A stretch of DNA of 64,000 bases from Mactra quadrangularis. Its lineage: Eukaryota; Mollusca; Bivalvia; Venerida; Mactridae. Under the pieces are notes generated by a model. The model ran no database searches. It was not told the origin of the DNA and saw only the letters and a program-made list of their open reading frames with translations. The position numbers and the translations under genes are program-made. Positions 35,331 through 46,380 of the stretch are shown here, one piece after another. Positions within the stretch are counted from its first letter, which is position 1, and each line of letters begins with the position of its first letter. The stretch spans positions 7,688,001 to 7,752,000 of the forward strand of contig CM046304.1 in NCBI GenBank assembly GCA_025267735.1, in the 5' to 3' direction.

Positions 35331-36275
35331 TGTTAGCGTCTGTCTGATGTATTTGTATGCGTTTGTCTGATGTATTTGTATGCTTCTGTCTGATGTATTT
35401 GTATGCGTCTGTCTGATGTTTTTGTATTCGTCTGTCTAATGTATTTGTATGCGTTTGTCTAATGTATTTGTATGCGTCTGTCTGATGTTTTTGTATTCGT
35501 CTGTCTAATGTATTTGTATTCGTCTGTCTGATGTATTTGTATGCTTCTGTCTGATGTATTTGTATGCGTCTGTCTAATGTATTTGTATGCGTCTGTCTAA
35601 TGTTTTTGTATTCGTCTGTCTAATGTATTTGTATTCGTCTGTCTGATGTATTTGTATGCGTCTGTCTGATGTATTTGTATGCGTCTGTCTAATGTTTTTG
35701 TATTCGTCTGTCTGATGTATTTGTATGCGTTTGTCTGATGTATTTGTATTCGTCTGTCTAATGTATTTGTATTCGTCTGTCTGATGTATTTGTATGCTTC
35801 TGTCTGATGTATTTGTATGCGTCTGTCTAATGTATTTGTATGCGTCTGTCTGATGTTTTTGTATTCGTCTGTCTAATGTATTTGTATGCGTTTGTCTGAT
35901 GTATTTGTATGCGTCTGTCTAATGTTTTTGTATTCGTCTGTCTAATGTATTTGTATTCGTCTGTCTGATGTATTTGTATGCGTCTGTCTGATGTATTTGT
36001 TTGCGTCTGTCTAATGTTTTTGTATTCATCTGTCTAATGTATTTGTATTCGTCTGTCTGATGTATTTGTATGCGTCTGTCTGATGTATTTGTATGCGTCT
36101 GTTTGTTGTATTTGTATGCGTCTGTCTGATGTATTTGTATGCTTCTGTCTGATGTATTTGAATGCTTCTGTCTGTTGTATTTGTATGCGTCTGTCTGATG
36201 AATTTGTATGCGTCTGTCTGATGTATTTGTATGCGTCTGTCTGATGAATTTGTATGCGTCTGTCTGATGTATAAT
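35331..36275. repeat. 23 bp minisatellite, about 41 units
   Basis: Unit GTCTGATGTATTTGTATGCG plus TCT (23 bp), with a few recurrent variants: TGATG or TAATG, GTATTT or GTTTTT, and ATGCG, ATGCT or ATTCG. The variants appear in partly ordered blocks of four or five units. A 23 bp period breaks any reading frame, so it is non-coding. Confidence 0.9.
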
Positions 36276-36429
36276 TACAAACCTAGTTTAATAATCTTAC
36301 TAAGGTTATTTTTGAAAACTAAATAGAAAGTTACTTTATTGGTTGATGCCATGCTTTTAAATGCACTACATGCATGCAGGAAATGGTCATAACTTATTCT
36401 TTTCTTATTCGATTTTATTGATTTTTTTA

Positions 36430-36790
36430 GCATGGCCCGTATGAAACTAAATGTTTCCATCATCCTCTTGTAGTGAAAATGAGAGTTTTTAGGATCGCCC
36501 GGTGTCCGTCGTCCATCCGTCGTCCGTCCGTCGTCGTCAACAATTACTTCAAATGACATCTACTCCTAACGCCTGGGCCAATTTTGAAATAATTACACAC
36601 AAATGTTCCCTATGTGGCCCAAGCATTGTTTAAATCTTTCGCTCCGCTGAACAATATGGCCGCCATGGCTAAAAATAGAAAAACTTTTAAACGATATCTC
36701 CTGAACTGCTGGTCCGGCACGACACGTGCCGGCTGACGAGGCTCTTTGCTGTTGGCTGCTTATTATCCCAATGTTATCCTGAAATCGCAA
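36430..36790. repeat. Dispersed invertebrate repeat of the GTCCGTC type
   Basis: Contains 'cgtcgtccgtccgtcgtcgt', 'caacaattacttcaaatgac' and 'aaacgatatctcctgaactg', phrases common in mollusc genomes, and a hairpin CCGGCACG/CGTGCCGG at 36714-36732. Confidence 0.55.
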
Positions 36791-36855
36791 AAAATGACAA
36801 TGGATAGGTTTAAAATTGAAGATGGACTAGTCCATTGTGGAAATTCAGCAATATA

Positions 36856-37428
36856 CACTGTCGTGTAGCTGTGTACGGTGCAGTCAACCAAGATGGCGGA
36901 CCGAACGCTGGTGAAAAGGTAAACATATTTTATTTTCTTGATTTCTCTAACCTAATCCATATGTATTGCTGTATAATCAGTTGTATTCAACCAGGTATAG
37001 ATTCCGGTGCATAATGTACAACCTGTTTTCGCTTGATATCCACCCAAGAGCTTATAAATGAATCACAAAGTTGGTCGATCTATGATTTTGAAATTTGAAG
37101 CGAGAAAAAAATCTTTTAAGTCTGATTCTGACTTTATTTGAGCTCTTAGATTCAAATCAATTGACAGAGTAGCGTAAAATGATCGACTGAGTTACTCTGT
37201 CCCCTTACTTTTGAGGAATATCCTCTCCCTTCCACAAAAACGTTCGTTTTATGAGTGTACACAAAGTGAGTGCAGTCGCCGGTGTATGGTGTAGTCAAAA
37301 CGCACATTTTTGAACGGTGCAGTCTCAAAAAACTGTACGGTGAAGTCCTTCTGTACACTTTTGGTGTACGGTGTTGTCTCAATTATTATTTTCAGTGCCA
37401 ACTTTCATGAACGACCCTGAGTTCAATG
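36856..37428 (+). repeat. 573 bp inverted repeat, left arm
   Basis: Matches 41531-42104 inverted over the full length with only scattered differences. It contains CAAGATGGCGGACC (YY1-like and a possible start) at about 36889, and five versions of GTACGGTG(N)AGTC at about 36873, 37280, 37312, 37334 and 37365. The outer boundary is ACACTGTCGTGTAGC. Confidence 0.85.
36893..36918 (+). CDS. Possible tiny first exon in the left inverted arm
   Basis: ATGGCGGACCGAACGCTGGT continues to AAAAG|GTAAAC, giving MADRTLVK and a split codon before a good splice donor. The identical arrangement lies on the minus strand at 42042-42067, so both point inward. It could be the 5' end of a transposon gene or of a duplicated host gene. 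No second exon was found. Confidence 0.25.
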
Positions 37429-38754
37429 TTAAGGTTCTGGAACTGTAATGGTGACCTTCCACAATCTTTATTATGATATTGTTTCTTGAATCTATACTAT
37501 TAAAGACATTGAATGATGAATTTTTAGGGAAGTTTACCGTTTGTAACTGAAGTTATGTGCATTTTTATAACGCGACCCTTGATTTTCAAAAAGACCGTAA
37601 ATTGTGCTGTGACAAAAAATGAAAACACATTTTTTTTCAAATCCTGCAATTTTATATTCACATTGTAATAAATTTTCCTGTTACACAATCATGTCATGAT
37701 AAACCAGAACAACATGTCATGATAAATCAGATTAAACTTTGGACAAATACTTATAAAAATATAGTGCTTTGTATACATATACCCCAAGCGAAAATCCGAG
37801 TTTTTTAGAGTGTTTAAAAATTATTCTATCTTTGAAAGCTAATATCTAAATTGGTACTGGATATAAGAGGTAAAACGTTTCAAATTTTTTCGATTCGATT
37901 TCGATTTTTCATTAAACAATTCAATTTTTCGATTTAATTCGATTTTCTTCTGGAATTAAATAGGACATAACAAAAATATATATTCAAGAGGAACTGTATT
38001 ATCAATTAAAACTCTGAACTTTGATAACTAAGTCAGCTTTCATAAACGCGTAGCATCAAACTATCAACAACATCGACATTGTCACAGCTCAGTGTATCCC
38101 TATCTGCATAATTGAGGGATCCAGATTTTACTGGATTATCGATTTATTTTACTAAAGAGTCATCACTCCCTAGTTTTTTATAATAAAGAGTGACATATTT
38201 TTCAAAGACAATAGAACATCAATATATTTAAGAACAGTGCATTTTCATCTGAGGGACCTCCCTCCAGGGAGATCAAAAATTCAAATTCTAATTTACCAAT
38301 TTTACAAGATATTTAGAGCATAGATAGTTATAAATATTTTACTGCATTTTAGCATATATAAATGACAAATCGTATCATTTCCAACTTTTTAATGAAATGT
38401 AATGCTCATAGATAAATTGATTATTTCTCCTTACCTACATGTACGTGTAGTATACGACTCAAGTCATTATCATTTTAATGAAAAATATTCATCAGTGCAT
38501 CAATGCCATAATTAATGGCTAGTTAAGGTTACGCTTAAACAATAAAAAATAAAGAAGCATTCAGCAAATGTATTTCACTATGACAAGCTTAATTTAGTTT
38601 GTTTCAAACTATTTTCTTTTGGCTCTGGCATGATTTGAAATAATTATCATCTTATCATAAACGTTGAATTGATTTTCAACAACTCTAGACCTATATTTAT
38701 AATTTTCCCACATTAATGTTTATTTCAAAATCAATGGTTTTACACATATTTACG
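37429..38754. other. Interior of the inverted-repeat structure, AT-rich, no gene
   Basis: TCTATACTATTAAAG at 37491, preceded by A, resembles a Helitron 5' terminus, but no matching 3' end was seen. Otherwise unrecognised. Confidence 0.35.
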
Positions 38755-38912
38755 ACAGGTCGCGCTAATTCCTGGAATTCTATAAATAGACTCTTGACCA
38801 GGGCATGCTAATTCTTGTCTTCTATAAATACACCTTTGACGGTTTGATGCGCTGAGAATGCACGGCTAAACAGCGATTTCAAGCATTTTTGGAAATGCTT
38901 ATATTTGTATAA
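38755..38912 (-). mobile_element. Left composite module fragment
   Basis: 'cggctaaacagcgatttcaa', GCATTTTTGGAAATGC and 'ttatatttgta' are the module end. Two tandem copies of 'GCTAATTC...TTCTATAAATA...TTGAC' (about 38766 and 38807) lie in front of it. Confidence 0.55.
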
Positions 38913-39299
38913 ATGTGATATAATTATAATATAACCAGTAATCAGTTGATTGGTTAAAATAACTGTGTTACCTTTTTGTAGAAATGTTCCAAAAATCTAT
39001 AAATACACAAGTGCAGTCACGGCTCACCGGATAAAATCGGTCTAAAAAGTAATTATCTAGACAAACAATTGTGTGTGAGCGGACGGAGAACGAACAGACG
39101 ACGAATGAAAGGACCATTACCAAATATTCATATCACCAATCCAAAGACGGACATTTAAAAAGGAATAGTCCAATTTGGTTTCAAATCAGCTCACAATCTT
39201 CATTTGTTTGATTCTATCATTGTGATCGCCTCTACCAACAGAGCTAATTCCGTGTACATAATTTTGTGTTGCGTTGTAACCTTATAAATTCAAATAGTC
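38913..39299. other. No gene recognised
   Basis: Unique sequence inside the large inverted-repeat structure. Confidence 0.4.
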
Positions 39300-39770
39300 A
39301 GCTACTATCCAAAAGTTTGAAACCATACGTGCGTTCAAAATTACTCTCCATTGCATCGGTTCGAAAGATTCACTCGCACTCGTTCACTTTCTACCTCTGC
39401 TAAAATACTACGTGCAAACTGATATTTCTATTTTTAGACAGAGACATAAACATTTAAATCGCATGACTGTCACGTGGTTTTTAAAAATAGATGCAAAAAA
39501 TTCTCACGCCTGTAATTTCAAAATGTCGAAATGCAAAGATGTTGGACAGTTTTGCATTAGTTAGATAATGGAAAATTAACAAAAATGAAAGTAAGCATTG
39601 ATCTGTTTGAACGTGCATCTCTGATCTTTTAACTGTAAACATAGAGCAACTTATTGAACTTAAATACAAAGTGTAGCCACGCTATATATGACGTCATACG
39701 AGGTTGCATTCGTCACTAGTATGATCATACCATATAAGGCGTTGTTTATCTGTTCAACCAATGAAAACAC
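39300..39770 (-). repeat. Z repeat, inverted copy
   Basis: Reverse complement of about 3410-3860. Both copies share 'taatgcaaaactgtccaaca' and 'cactagtaacgaatgcaacc'-type segments. The open stretch 39481-39669 reflects the shared sequence. Confidence 0.65.
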
Positions 39771-40354
39771 CATTCTGTACACAAACGGTCTGACTGACCT
39801 CTGTACGGAGACGCCGCGCATCACGGGTAAACTGTTTATTTACCTGAAAGCACGTGGCAATGTTTACATTCTAACAATTCCCCCCTTCAAGTAATCTGAA
39901 CAAATATAGTATGAATTTTGTGTCTACTCAATAAAATTTGACTATCCAAACAACTATCCTCATCAAATTAAACTTTTTAGGTGAAAGTTAAACCTTCATC
40001 ATAACGTGTTTACATCTGTCATTCTTTACACAATAATTTGAAATCGAAAGTATAGAACACACGGTTTAACTATGTACCTATACCTACAGAGGTTTAAAAG
40101 TACTTAATATATATAGATTAATATTCCTGTAGCTATAAGCGGTTATTATTATACATTTTAGTAGTTATATTTGGCGAAAAAATGCCAACTAAGTTATTCA
40201 CAACAACGATTTTCTTTGATATTTGTATTCAAACGCGGAACTACTTGACGCGGAAGTAAATTGCGGATGATTGGAGATCGTTATGCGTCTTAGTATAGAG
40301 GTGATATCTTCACCGTCTATTTTTAGAATGATGAAAACACGTATAAAGTTTTTC

Positions 40355-40490
40355 TGCTAAATTGGAATTTGTTCAACTTTCATTGGTCGTTCAAAGGTTC
40401 ATAGTAAAGGTCAATATCATAAATCGACTAGTTTTAAGGCAGCGGGTGAATGTAATGTATTCACTGAGCTGCGAGGGGAGTGTAGTTCAA
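40355..40490 (-). repeat. Y repeat, inverted copy
   Basis: Complement of 'ctcgcagctcagtgaatac' and 'tgaacgaccaatgaaagtt'. See 2271-2345, 3330-3480 and 21690-21890. Confidence 0.6.
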
Positions 40491-40588
40491 AATATGTCAA
40501 TACGTCTCAAATTATCCAAATCGATTTATAGGGCGTATTGCATCAGAGCCTAATTTCACAAACGCATTCTTATTTTAATTTCAAACCA

Positions 40589-40870
40589 GAGTCGATAGCG
40601 CAATTGGTAGCGCGCCGGGATTCGGAATCTTGTGTCCAGAGTGGGGTACGGATCGAATCCCACCCGGGGAGGTTATACCCTTCCATTAAAATTAGACAAT
40701 AATATCAATTTTCCTCTATTGATTAGATGATACGGAGAAGTTTCCGGCCTTGCGAAGGGTATGTGAGTGCTGGTTATAGACAAAAGGTCCAGGAATGCTA
40801 GGTTAGGTTAGACACCGTGAAAGGACATAAAATGTGTTGATACGGCGTTAAATCCAATAAATAAATAAGT
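40589..40870 (+). mobile_element. tRNA-derived SINE, second family
   Basis: Head: A box (ATAGCGCAATTGGTAGCGCG) and B box (GGATCGAATCCCACCCGG). Body: 'ggttatacccttccatt', 'caattttcctctatt', 'gtttccggccttgcgaaggg', 'gtccaggaatgctaggtta', and TGTTGATACGGCGTTAAATC with an AATA tail. The first family shares only the GCGTTAAA end, suggesting a common LINE partner (inference). 51538-51790 is an inverted copy. Confidence 0.8.
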
Positions 40871-40989
40871 ATAAAATAATTTTTAATTTCCTTGACTTAT
40901 CATTTGGACAATCACTTATTTCGAACGCATGTAATGCAAGACAGACATCGATTTACATTAACCCAAGTTTAAAATAGTTATTCATGTGT

Positions 40990-41135
40990 ATTGTTCGTTT
41001 TTTCTCAACTGTCAAAACATGAATAATTTCACGGTGACTTCTTGCTCTTTGTCTAACACTCGAGATATTGAGATAGTGTGTAATCATTCACCGTGAAATT
41101 ATTTAAACTTTGACAGTTTAGAAAAAACGAACAAT
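40990..41135. mobile_element. 146 bp MITE-like foldback
   Basis: Imperfect inverted arms of about 50 bp: ATTGTTCGTTTTTTCTCAAC and 'aataatttcacggtga' pair with 'tcaccgtgaaattattt' and GTTTAGAAAAAACGAACAAT. No coding content. Confidence 0.7.
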
Positions 41136-41530
41136 ATGCTTGTACACATACTTCCTATCGATTCTTTACGTTTTCATCTCGATTTCGTGGTAACTTGATT
41201 CAAACAATAAATACGTATATTAATATTTTACAGTCTATGTTCAAAACCAAGAATTAGGTGATTATGATGATGTTTTGATGTGTTTTGGATTTTTTGTCTC
41301 TTTGAATGTATGTAACTCGTGTCTTTTAACGTTCGTACTATATGCGTCAGCTGAGGACGTTAGCATAGGGGACATCAGGAACTCCAACATTCATTTCATT
41401 CATAATCTAGACACATAAATGTCAAAGTGTTTATTTTGTTTAAGCTAATTAAAGTCAATTGATCGAACCATTGATTACATATTAACATTTAAAGATCATC
41501 GGGTCGAATGAGCGAAAAGAAACTCATTAT
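41136..41530. other. No gene recognised
   Basis: Unique sequence between the MITE and the right inverted arm. Confidence 0.4.
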
Positions 41531-42104
41531 CATTGAACTCAAGGTCGTTCATGAAAGTTGGCACTGAAAATAATAATTGAGACAACACCGTACACCAAAA
41601 TTGTACAGAAGGACTCCACCGTACAGTTTTTTTGAGACTGCACCGTTCAAAAATGTGCGTTTTGACTACACCATACACCGGCGACTGCACTCACTTTGTG
41701 TACTCTCATAAAACGAACGTTTTTGTGGAAGGGAGAGGATATTCCTCCAAAGTAAGGGGACAGAGTAACTCGGTCGATCATTTTACGCTACTCTGTCAAT
41801 TGATTTGAATCTAAGAGCTCAAATAAAGTCAGAATCAGACTTAAAAGATTTTTTTCTCGCTTCAAATTTCAAAATCATAGATCGACCAACTTTGTGATTC
41901 ATTTATAAACTCTTGGGTGGATATCAAGCGAAAACAGGTTGTACATTATGCACCGGAATCTATGCCTGGTTGAATACAACTGATTATACAGCAATACATG
42001 TGGATTAAGTTAGAGAAATCGAGAAAATAAAATATGTTTACCTTTTCACCAGCGTTCGGTCCGCCATCTTGGTTGACTGCACCGTACACAGCTACACGAC
42101 AGTG
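41531..42104 (-). repeat. 573 bp inverted repeat, right arm
   Basis: Inverted counterpart of 36856-37428, including the GTACGGTG motifs, the ATGGCGG start (42067) and the AAAAG|GTAAAC donor (42042/42041). Outer boundary GCTACACGACAGTG. Confidence 0.85.
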
Positions 42105-42520
42105 ATATAAGGGCTAAACTAAAGACCAGAAGGGAGGTCATTGGCATAGTTGTAATGCCGGAAGTCTGGAAAAAAACATGGAATTCTCAAAGTGAAAACC
42201 TGGATTTTTTTTTTTAAAAATCCTGGAAAAAAACTGAAAAAAGCCTGGAATTTCACTCCTAAAGAATAGTGGGAACCATTTCAAATACACGATACATAAT
42301 TCGATGGAGTTTGTACCAATACAGAGCTTGCATTTTGAAGATTCTAAATGAAATTTACAACTGCTATATCTTGTCTGCTCCTTATATAGACATTGTCACA
42401 TCATAAAGGTATACATGTAGTTAAAAAGTTAAAGTGCGGTTTACATTTTAGTACGATAACTCCTGGTCATTGAAATCTCCTTCAAGCAGATGATCCTTCA
42501 CAGTAGAGTAGAACACTTGT
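42105..42520. other. No gene recognised
   Basis: Contains an A/T run near 42210. The part close to 42520 is probably body of the minus-strand SINE that follows. Confidence 0.35.
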
Positions 42521-42534
42521 AAGTAAATTTCTTG

Positions 42535-42632
42535 CTCAAGAAAATTAACATTGCCCCTAGTGGGATTCGAACCCGGTACCTCTTGATCCCTAAGCGCGAG
42601 TCCTGTCACTGGACCACTGCAACCACATAATC
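42535..42632 (-). mobile_element. tRNA-headed SINE
   Basis: On the minus strand: GGTTGCAGTGGTCCAGTGAC (A box), 'gactcgcgcttagggatcaa', and ACCGGGTTCGAATCCCACTA (B box), then 'ggggcaatgttaattttctt'. Same family as 33121-33215. The head is well conserved but the sequence runs into a SINE body, so it is not called as a functional tRNA. Confidence 0.65.
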
Positions 42633-42639
42633 TTAATGC

Positions 42640-43609
42640 TGATTCTTTGAACTAGCCTGGTATAGAACGATATATTTTTATCAAAATATGAAAATTCAAG
42701 CGCAACAACGAAAACGGCAAGTTTTCATATTTATATGAAAATTGCGAGTTATAATTTCCGCCATTGTCATTAGGGAATGTAATTTTAAGCAAGTCGCGAT
42801 ACCACACAAGCTGCAATACGATATAATGTTAAGTTTTACAAGTTTATAAGTTTATTCATAGAAACACCGGAAGGTCTTAGACCCAAGCGGCAAATACAAG
42901 TACATTGACATGTCAGTACTAAATGATCATAATGAATTATCAATACATAACAGAACAAAATACAATAGATCTAACTTATACGTAGTATAATAGTGAGTTG
43001 CTAGATAGTATATTTATCAGATTACAATATATGGCCATATCATTATATATGTATAAGTTATAGGTGTTTCAAAAAAAACAAATTACAAAACAAACAAAAA
43101 TTAATCACCTCTTTCAGGACCCGTTATTGAAGAAAAAGAGCAATAAATATTGCTTATAGATATATATATATATACTAATACATATGACCATCTGACCGGG
43201 GTATCGGTCTATTTGAAACCATACTTGTGGGGTCGATATTTCGTACGGGGCATATATCAGACCTCGCAATTCTAGCACCTTTTAAATGATGTAAGGGGGT
43301 GTAGGGTACCCTACTAAAATAGTGTGCATAAGGCGGTTTTAATAGTGAATGGTATATGCCCCATTAATGTGTATAATTTTTATGGGGTACTACATTTCTT
43401 GTCATATTAAAGTCACATAATTTGAAATTAAATATATAGTTGATATACATAACTTAGTGCCCCTTAGGTCTGTCGTTTGGAAATGTTCAATAAATGCCTA
43501 CATAGTGGCATATATCGAAACCAACTATACGAAATATTGCCACACAAGTCGGTCTTATATATGGGCCCCGTAGGTGGTCGTATGTCTAAATATATATATA
43601 TTTATATAT
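42640..43609. other. No gene; TA-rich microsatellites
   Basis: (TA)n at about 43163-43178 and 43588-43610. The remainder is unrecognised. Confidence 0.4.
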
Positions 43610-43960
43610 ATAAATACAATCCCGATCATCTTTGTATACTGACTCGGGTATCCATCTAATTTTAGATATAGCCATACAAATTCAATGGAAAATCACATAA
43701 ATATGTATGTGTATTACACACACACATATGCAACATACATCGAGTAATCTTTCATTGAAAAACAATTATTTGCTGTAAAATATAAGATATTTTAAACATC
43801 TTAAGCATATATAATAGCGTTTCTTACTTCAAAAGCTTTTTGTATATAAGTACCAAGCTTAATAGTTTAAGCTTTATTTTCATTATTAATAAGTTCAATC
43901 AGTTTAAACATGCTAGGATTATTACAATAATATGTAGAAATATAAATATTTCTTAATTTG
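43610..43960 (-). pseudogene. LINE 3' untranslated fragment (duplicate)
   Basis: Matches the 3' part of the neighbouring LINE: 43735-43960 against 44410-44636 ('aacaattatttgctgtaaa', 'gtatataagtaccaagctta', 'cagtttaaacatgctaggat'), and 43620-43690 against 44120-44180. Non-coding. It gives a tandem arrangement of two 3' ends separated by a mini-element. Confidence 0.7.
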
Positions 43961-44092
43961 GGCTGTACTATGACTGCATTAAAAAACAATGAATGTCGGC
44001 AGTAGAAATCGAAAGGATTTATACCACGTGACTTTTGCCCATTGCTATCAAAATCTACCCATCACAATATCACGGCGTTGAGACGCCGTGAA
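43961..44092 (+). mobile_element. 132 bp hairpin-ended mini-element
   Basis: Lies exactly between two homologous LINE 3' fragments. 5' end GGCTGTACTATGACTGCATT, identical to the start of the 1 kb repeat at 4831. 3' end hairpin TCACGGCGT/ACGCCGTGA around TGAG (44070-44091). Confidence 0.6.
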
Positions 44093-45031
44093 ATAAATAT
44101 TGCTAAAAACAGCATTTACACTCCCGATGATCTTTGTAAACAGGCACATGGATATACATCCAATTTTAAATATAGGCATACATATTCAATGACATATCAC
44201 AGGCATACATATTCAATGACATATCACAGGCATACATATTCAATGACATATCACAGGCATACATATTCAATGACATATCACAGGCATACATATTCAATGA
44301 CATATCACAGGCATACATATTCAATGACATATCACATACATATCACTATATTTATACACACTTATATACATATAACTCATATATTTGTATTAATACACGC
44401 ACACATATACGTACATACATCAAGTAATGTTTTATTGAGAAACAATTATTTGCTGTAAAGTATAATGATACCTTAACATCTTAAGCATATATAAGAGCGT
44501 TTCTAAATTCGAAAGCTTTTTGTATATAAGTACCAAGCTTAATAATTAAAGCTTTATTTTCAGTATTAATAGTTCAATCAGTTTAAACATGCTAGGATTA
44601 TTACGATAATATGTAGGAATATAAATATTTCTTAGTTCGGAATATAATTTACATTCTAAAATTAAATGAAACTCGTCTTCTAATACATGGCAACTGGTAC
44701 AGATACGTTCATTAATTGGTGTGGATCTTGGTTTGTTCCATCTACCGGTTTCAATGTGTAATCTACGGGAGGACAATCTAAGTCTAACCATACTATATCT
44801 AAATTTTGTAATGTTTAAAATGTGAAGATATGGCTGAAATCTATTTGATATATTCTTGTAGAATAACGCTCTACTAGAATTAGCCAATCTATTGTTCCAA
44901 TTTTGTATGAAATTATCATTAAGTCTTTGTTTGACACAGCATAAAAATATATCAACATTACCAATATCTTTAAAAAAAACATACATCATAGAAACCAAGG
45001 TTGCACAAAAATGATTTTTAACAAAGAACAC
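44093..45031 (-). pseudogene. Non-LTR retrotransposon C-terminal part
   Basis: The 161-codon minus frame (45031-44546) has the late LINE polyprotein blocks ITKFRYSMVRLRLSSRRLHI, ETGRWNKPRSTP and CTSCHVLEDEFHLILEC, a Cys-Cys...His-Cys knuckle typical of non-LTR elements. Reverse transcriptase and endonuclease domains are missing, so this is a 5'-truncated copy. A 3' untranslated region follows with six 27 bp tandem units (44174-44335). A similar end is found at 25779-26480. The 138-codon plus-strand stretch 44042-44458 is an artefact of the 27 bp repeat. Confidence 0.75.
44174..44335. repeat. 27 bp minisatellite, six identical units
   Basis: Unit AGGCATACATATTCAATGAC plus ATATCAC, repeated six times without a difference, inside a LINE 3' untranslated region. 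The sister fragment at 43650 has a single related unit, so the expansion happened after the two copies separated. Confidence 0.95.
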
Positions 45032-45107
45032 CAGTTAGGTTTATTGGGGTACTAATCTGTATCCAATTTTAACATGTTATATACTTTTCTATTAAATCTA
45101 TTTCTAT

Positions 45108-45885
45108 AATAATAATAATAATAATGTCTTTATTTAAAGATGAGAACTCCTTAAGCGCAAGGCTTATCTACCAGAAGGTCATCTAACAACTATGCAAAAA
45201 ATGTAAACAACATATATACATGTAAAAGCATTAAACAAAATACACACACAATAATGAATTAAACACACACTCTCACACTCCCACACCCCCACACTCACAC
45301 CCAATCCCCGCACACACCCCACACACACCACAAACACCCCCCCCCCACACACACACCCACACACAAGCAATAGCATCAAGCAGCAAACTGGAGTATTAAT
45401 AAGAATAATAATAATAATGATGATAAAAAACACTAGTACATTAAGATATGATAATACGAGAATGGATACGGTTGGAAAACTTTTATGATTTGTTTTGAAA
45501 TAGGAATTTTTTAAGTAGATAGCGAAAGTTATTTAGAGACGGCGCATTTTTTATATTGAGAGGTAAAATATTCCAGACAGATGTAGATTTGTATTGAATT
45601 GGTTTTTTTTACTATAATTTGATTTACAAAAAGGTTGAGTAAGCATGAAACTGTTTATTGAACGGAGAGAATAATTATCGTTTTTAGATAGACATATTAA
45701 ATTTTTCATGTAGTCAGGCGTCATGCCATTAATGATTTTGTAAATCAGTACTGCCAGATGAAATTGACATCTCTGTAACAAAGGGAGCCAGTTCAGTTCA
45801 ATAAAAAGAGGGTGCGAGGGAGATGTGTAAGTTTTGTCAAAGATCATTCTTGCTGCTCTTTTTTGTCCATTAATTATTTTAGTGA
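45108..45885 (-). pseudogene. LINE C-terminal half, downstream part of a Helitron-split element
   Basis: From 45885 downward the minus frame reads KIINGQKRAARMIFDKTYTS, PLFIELNWLPLLQRCQFHLA, VLIYKIINGMTPDYMKNLI: the region after the catalytic domain of non-LTR reverse transcriptases. A frameshift in a T run near 45607 moves the frame; it continues as VWNILPLNIKNAPSLNNF to a stop near 45487. A 3' untranslated region with CA/C-rich microsatellites (45240-45365) follows, then an (ATT)n tail at 45108-45125, typical of CR1/RTE-type 3' ends. It continues the frame of 49483-50815 exactly. Confidence 0.85.
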
Positions 45886-45894
45886 CTAGATGGG

Positions 45895-45914
45895 AGCCCG
45901 TGCAAGCACGGGCT
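45895..45914. repeat. Helitron 3' terminal hairpin
   Basis: Arms AGCCCGTGC (45895-45903) and GCACGGGCT (45906-45914), five bases inside the CTAG terminus at 45886-45889. The hairpin is thought to signal termination of rolling-circle copying. Confidence 0.9.
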
Positions 45915-46380
45915 TTAGGTAATGACAGTTCTCGAAACTGTTCCTCGAAACAGGCATGTTTAAAAGCCATATGAAACTTGATCATAAGAGATTGCAAAAT
46001 ATTTGTAGGAAGTTTGAAAATGATAATTGTGTAGTATCGGAGATTTGATTTTGCAAGTATAAGTTTAATCTGGATTTGTCAAGTTCTAAAAGGACTGAAC
46101 ACTGTGAAAATGTAACATGGAGTTATGAAACTTGGTCACCCGAGCTTGTATTTTCATTTCAAAAGTGAATTCTCGATATTTAATCCCTTTCAACGTGAAA
46201 CCTGAAATAATTACATGAATAATATTGATCTGTCTAACTACTGTGTCCAATCATTACAGACCGTTGGGTCAGCGTACAGAAAACATCAGCAGGCTTCTCA
46301 GGGCTCCGAGAATATGTTCTCCTATATTACACCGCTTCGTAGCTCCCTTTGAAGCGGTCAGCGTACCTTCGGTAGATAGC

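Noticed and set aside
35331..36275. CRISPR-like array
   Set aside because: Units are contiguous 23 bp tandem repeats without unique spacers, in a eukaryotic context.
42553..42632. Functional tRNA gene
   Set aside because: The head continues into a body shared with 33121-33215, which marks it as a SINE.
44042..44458. 138-codon plus-strand open frame with a repeated HTYSMTYH peptide
   Set aside because: It is created by the 27 bp minisatellite (a multiple of three) within a LINE 3' untranslated region on the opposite strand.
45179..45433. 84-codon minus-strand open frame with Gly/Val/Cys runs
   Set aside because: Translation of a CA/C-rich microsatellite in a LINE 3' untranslated region.
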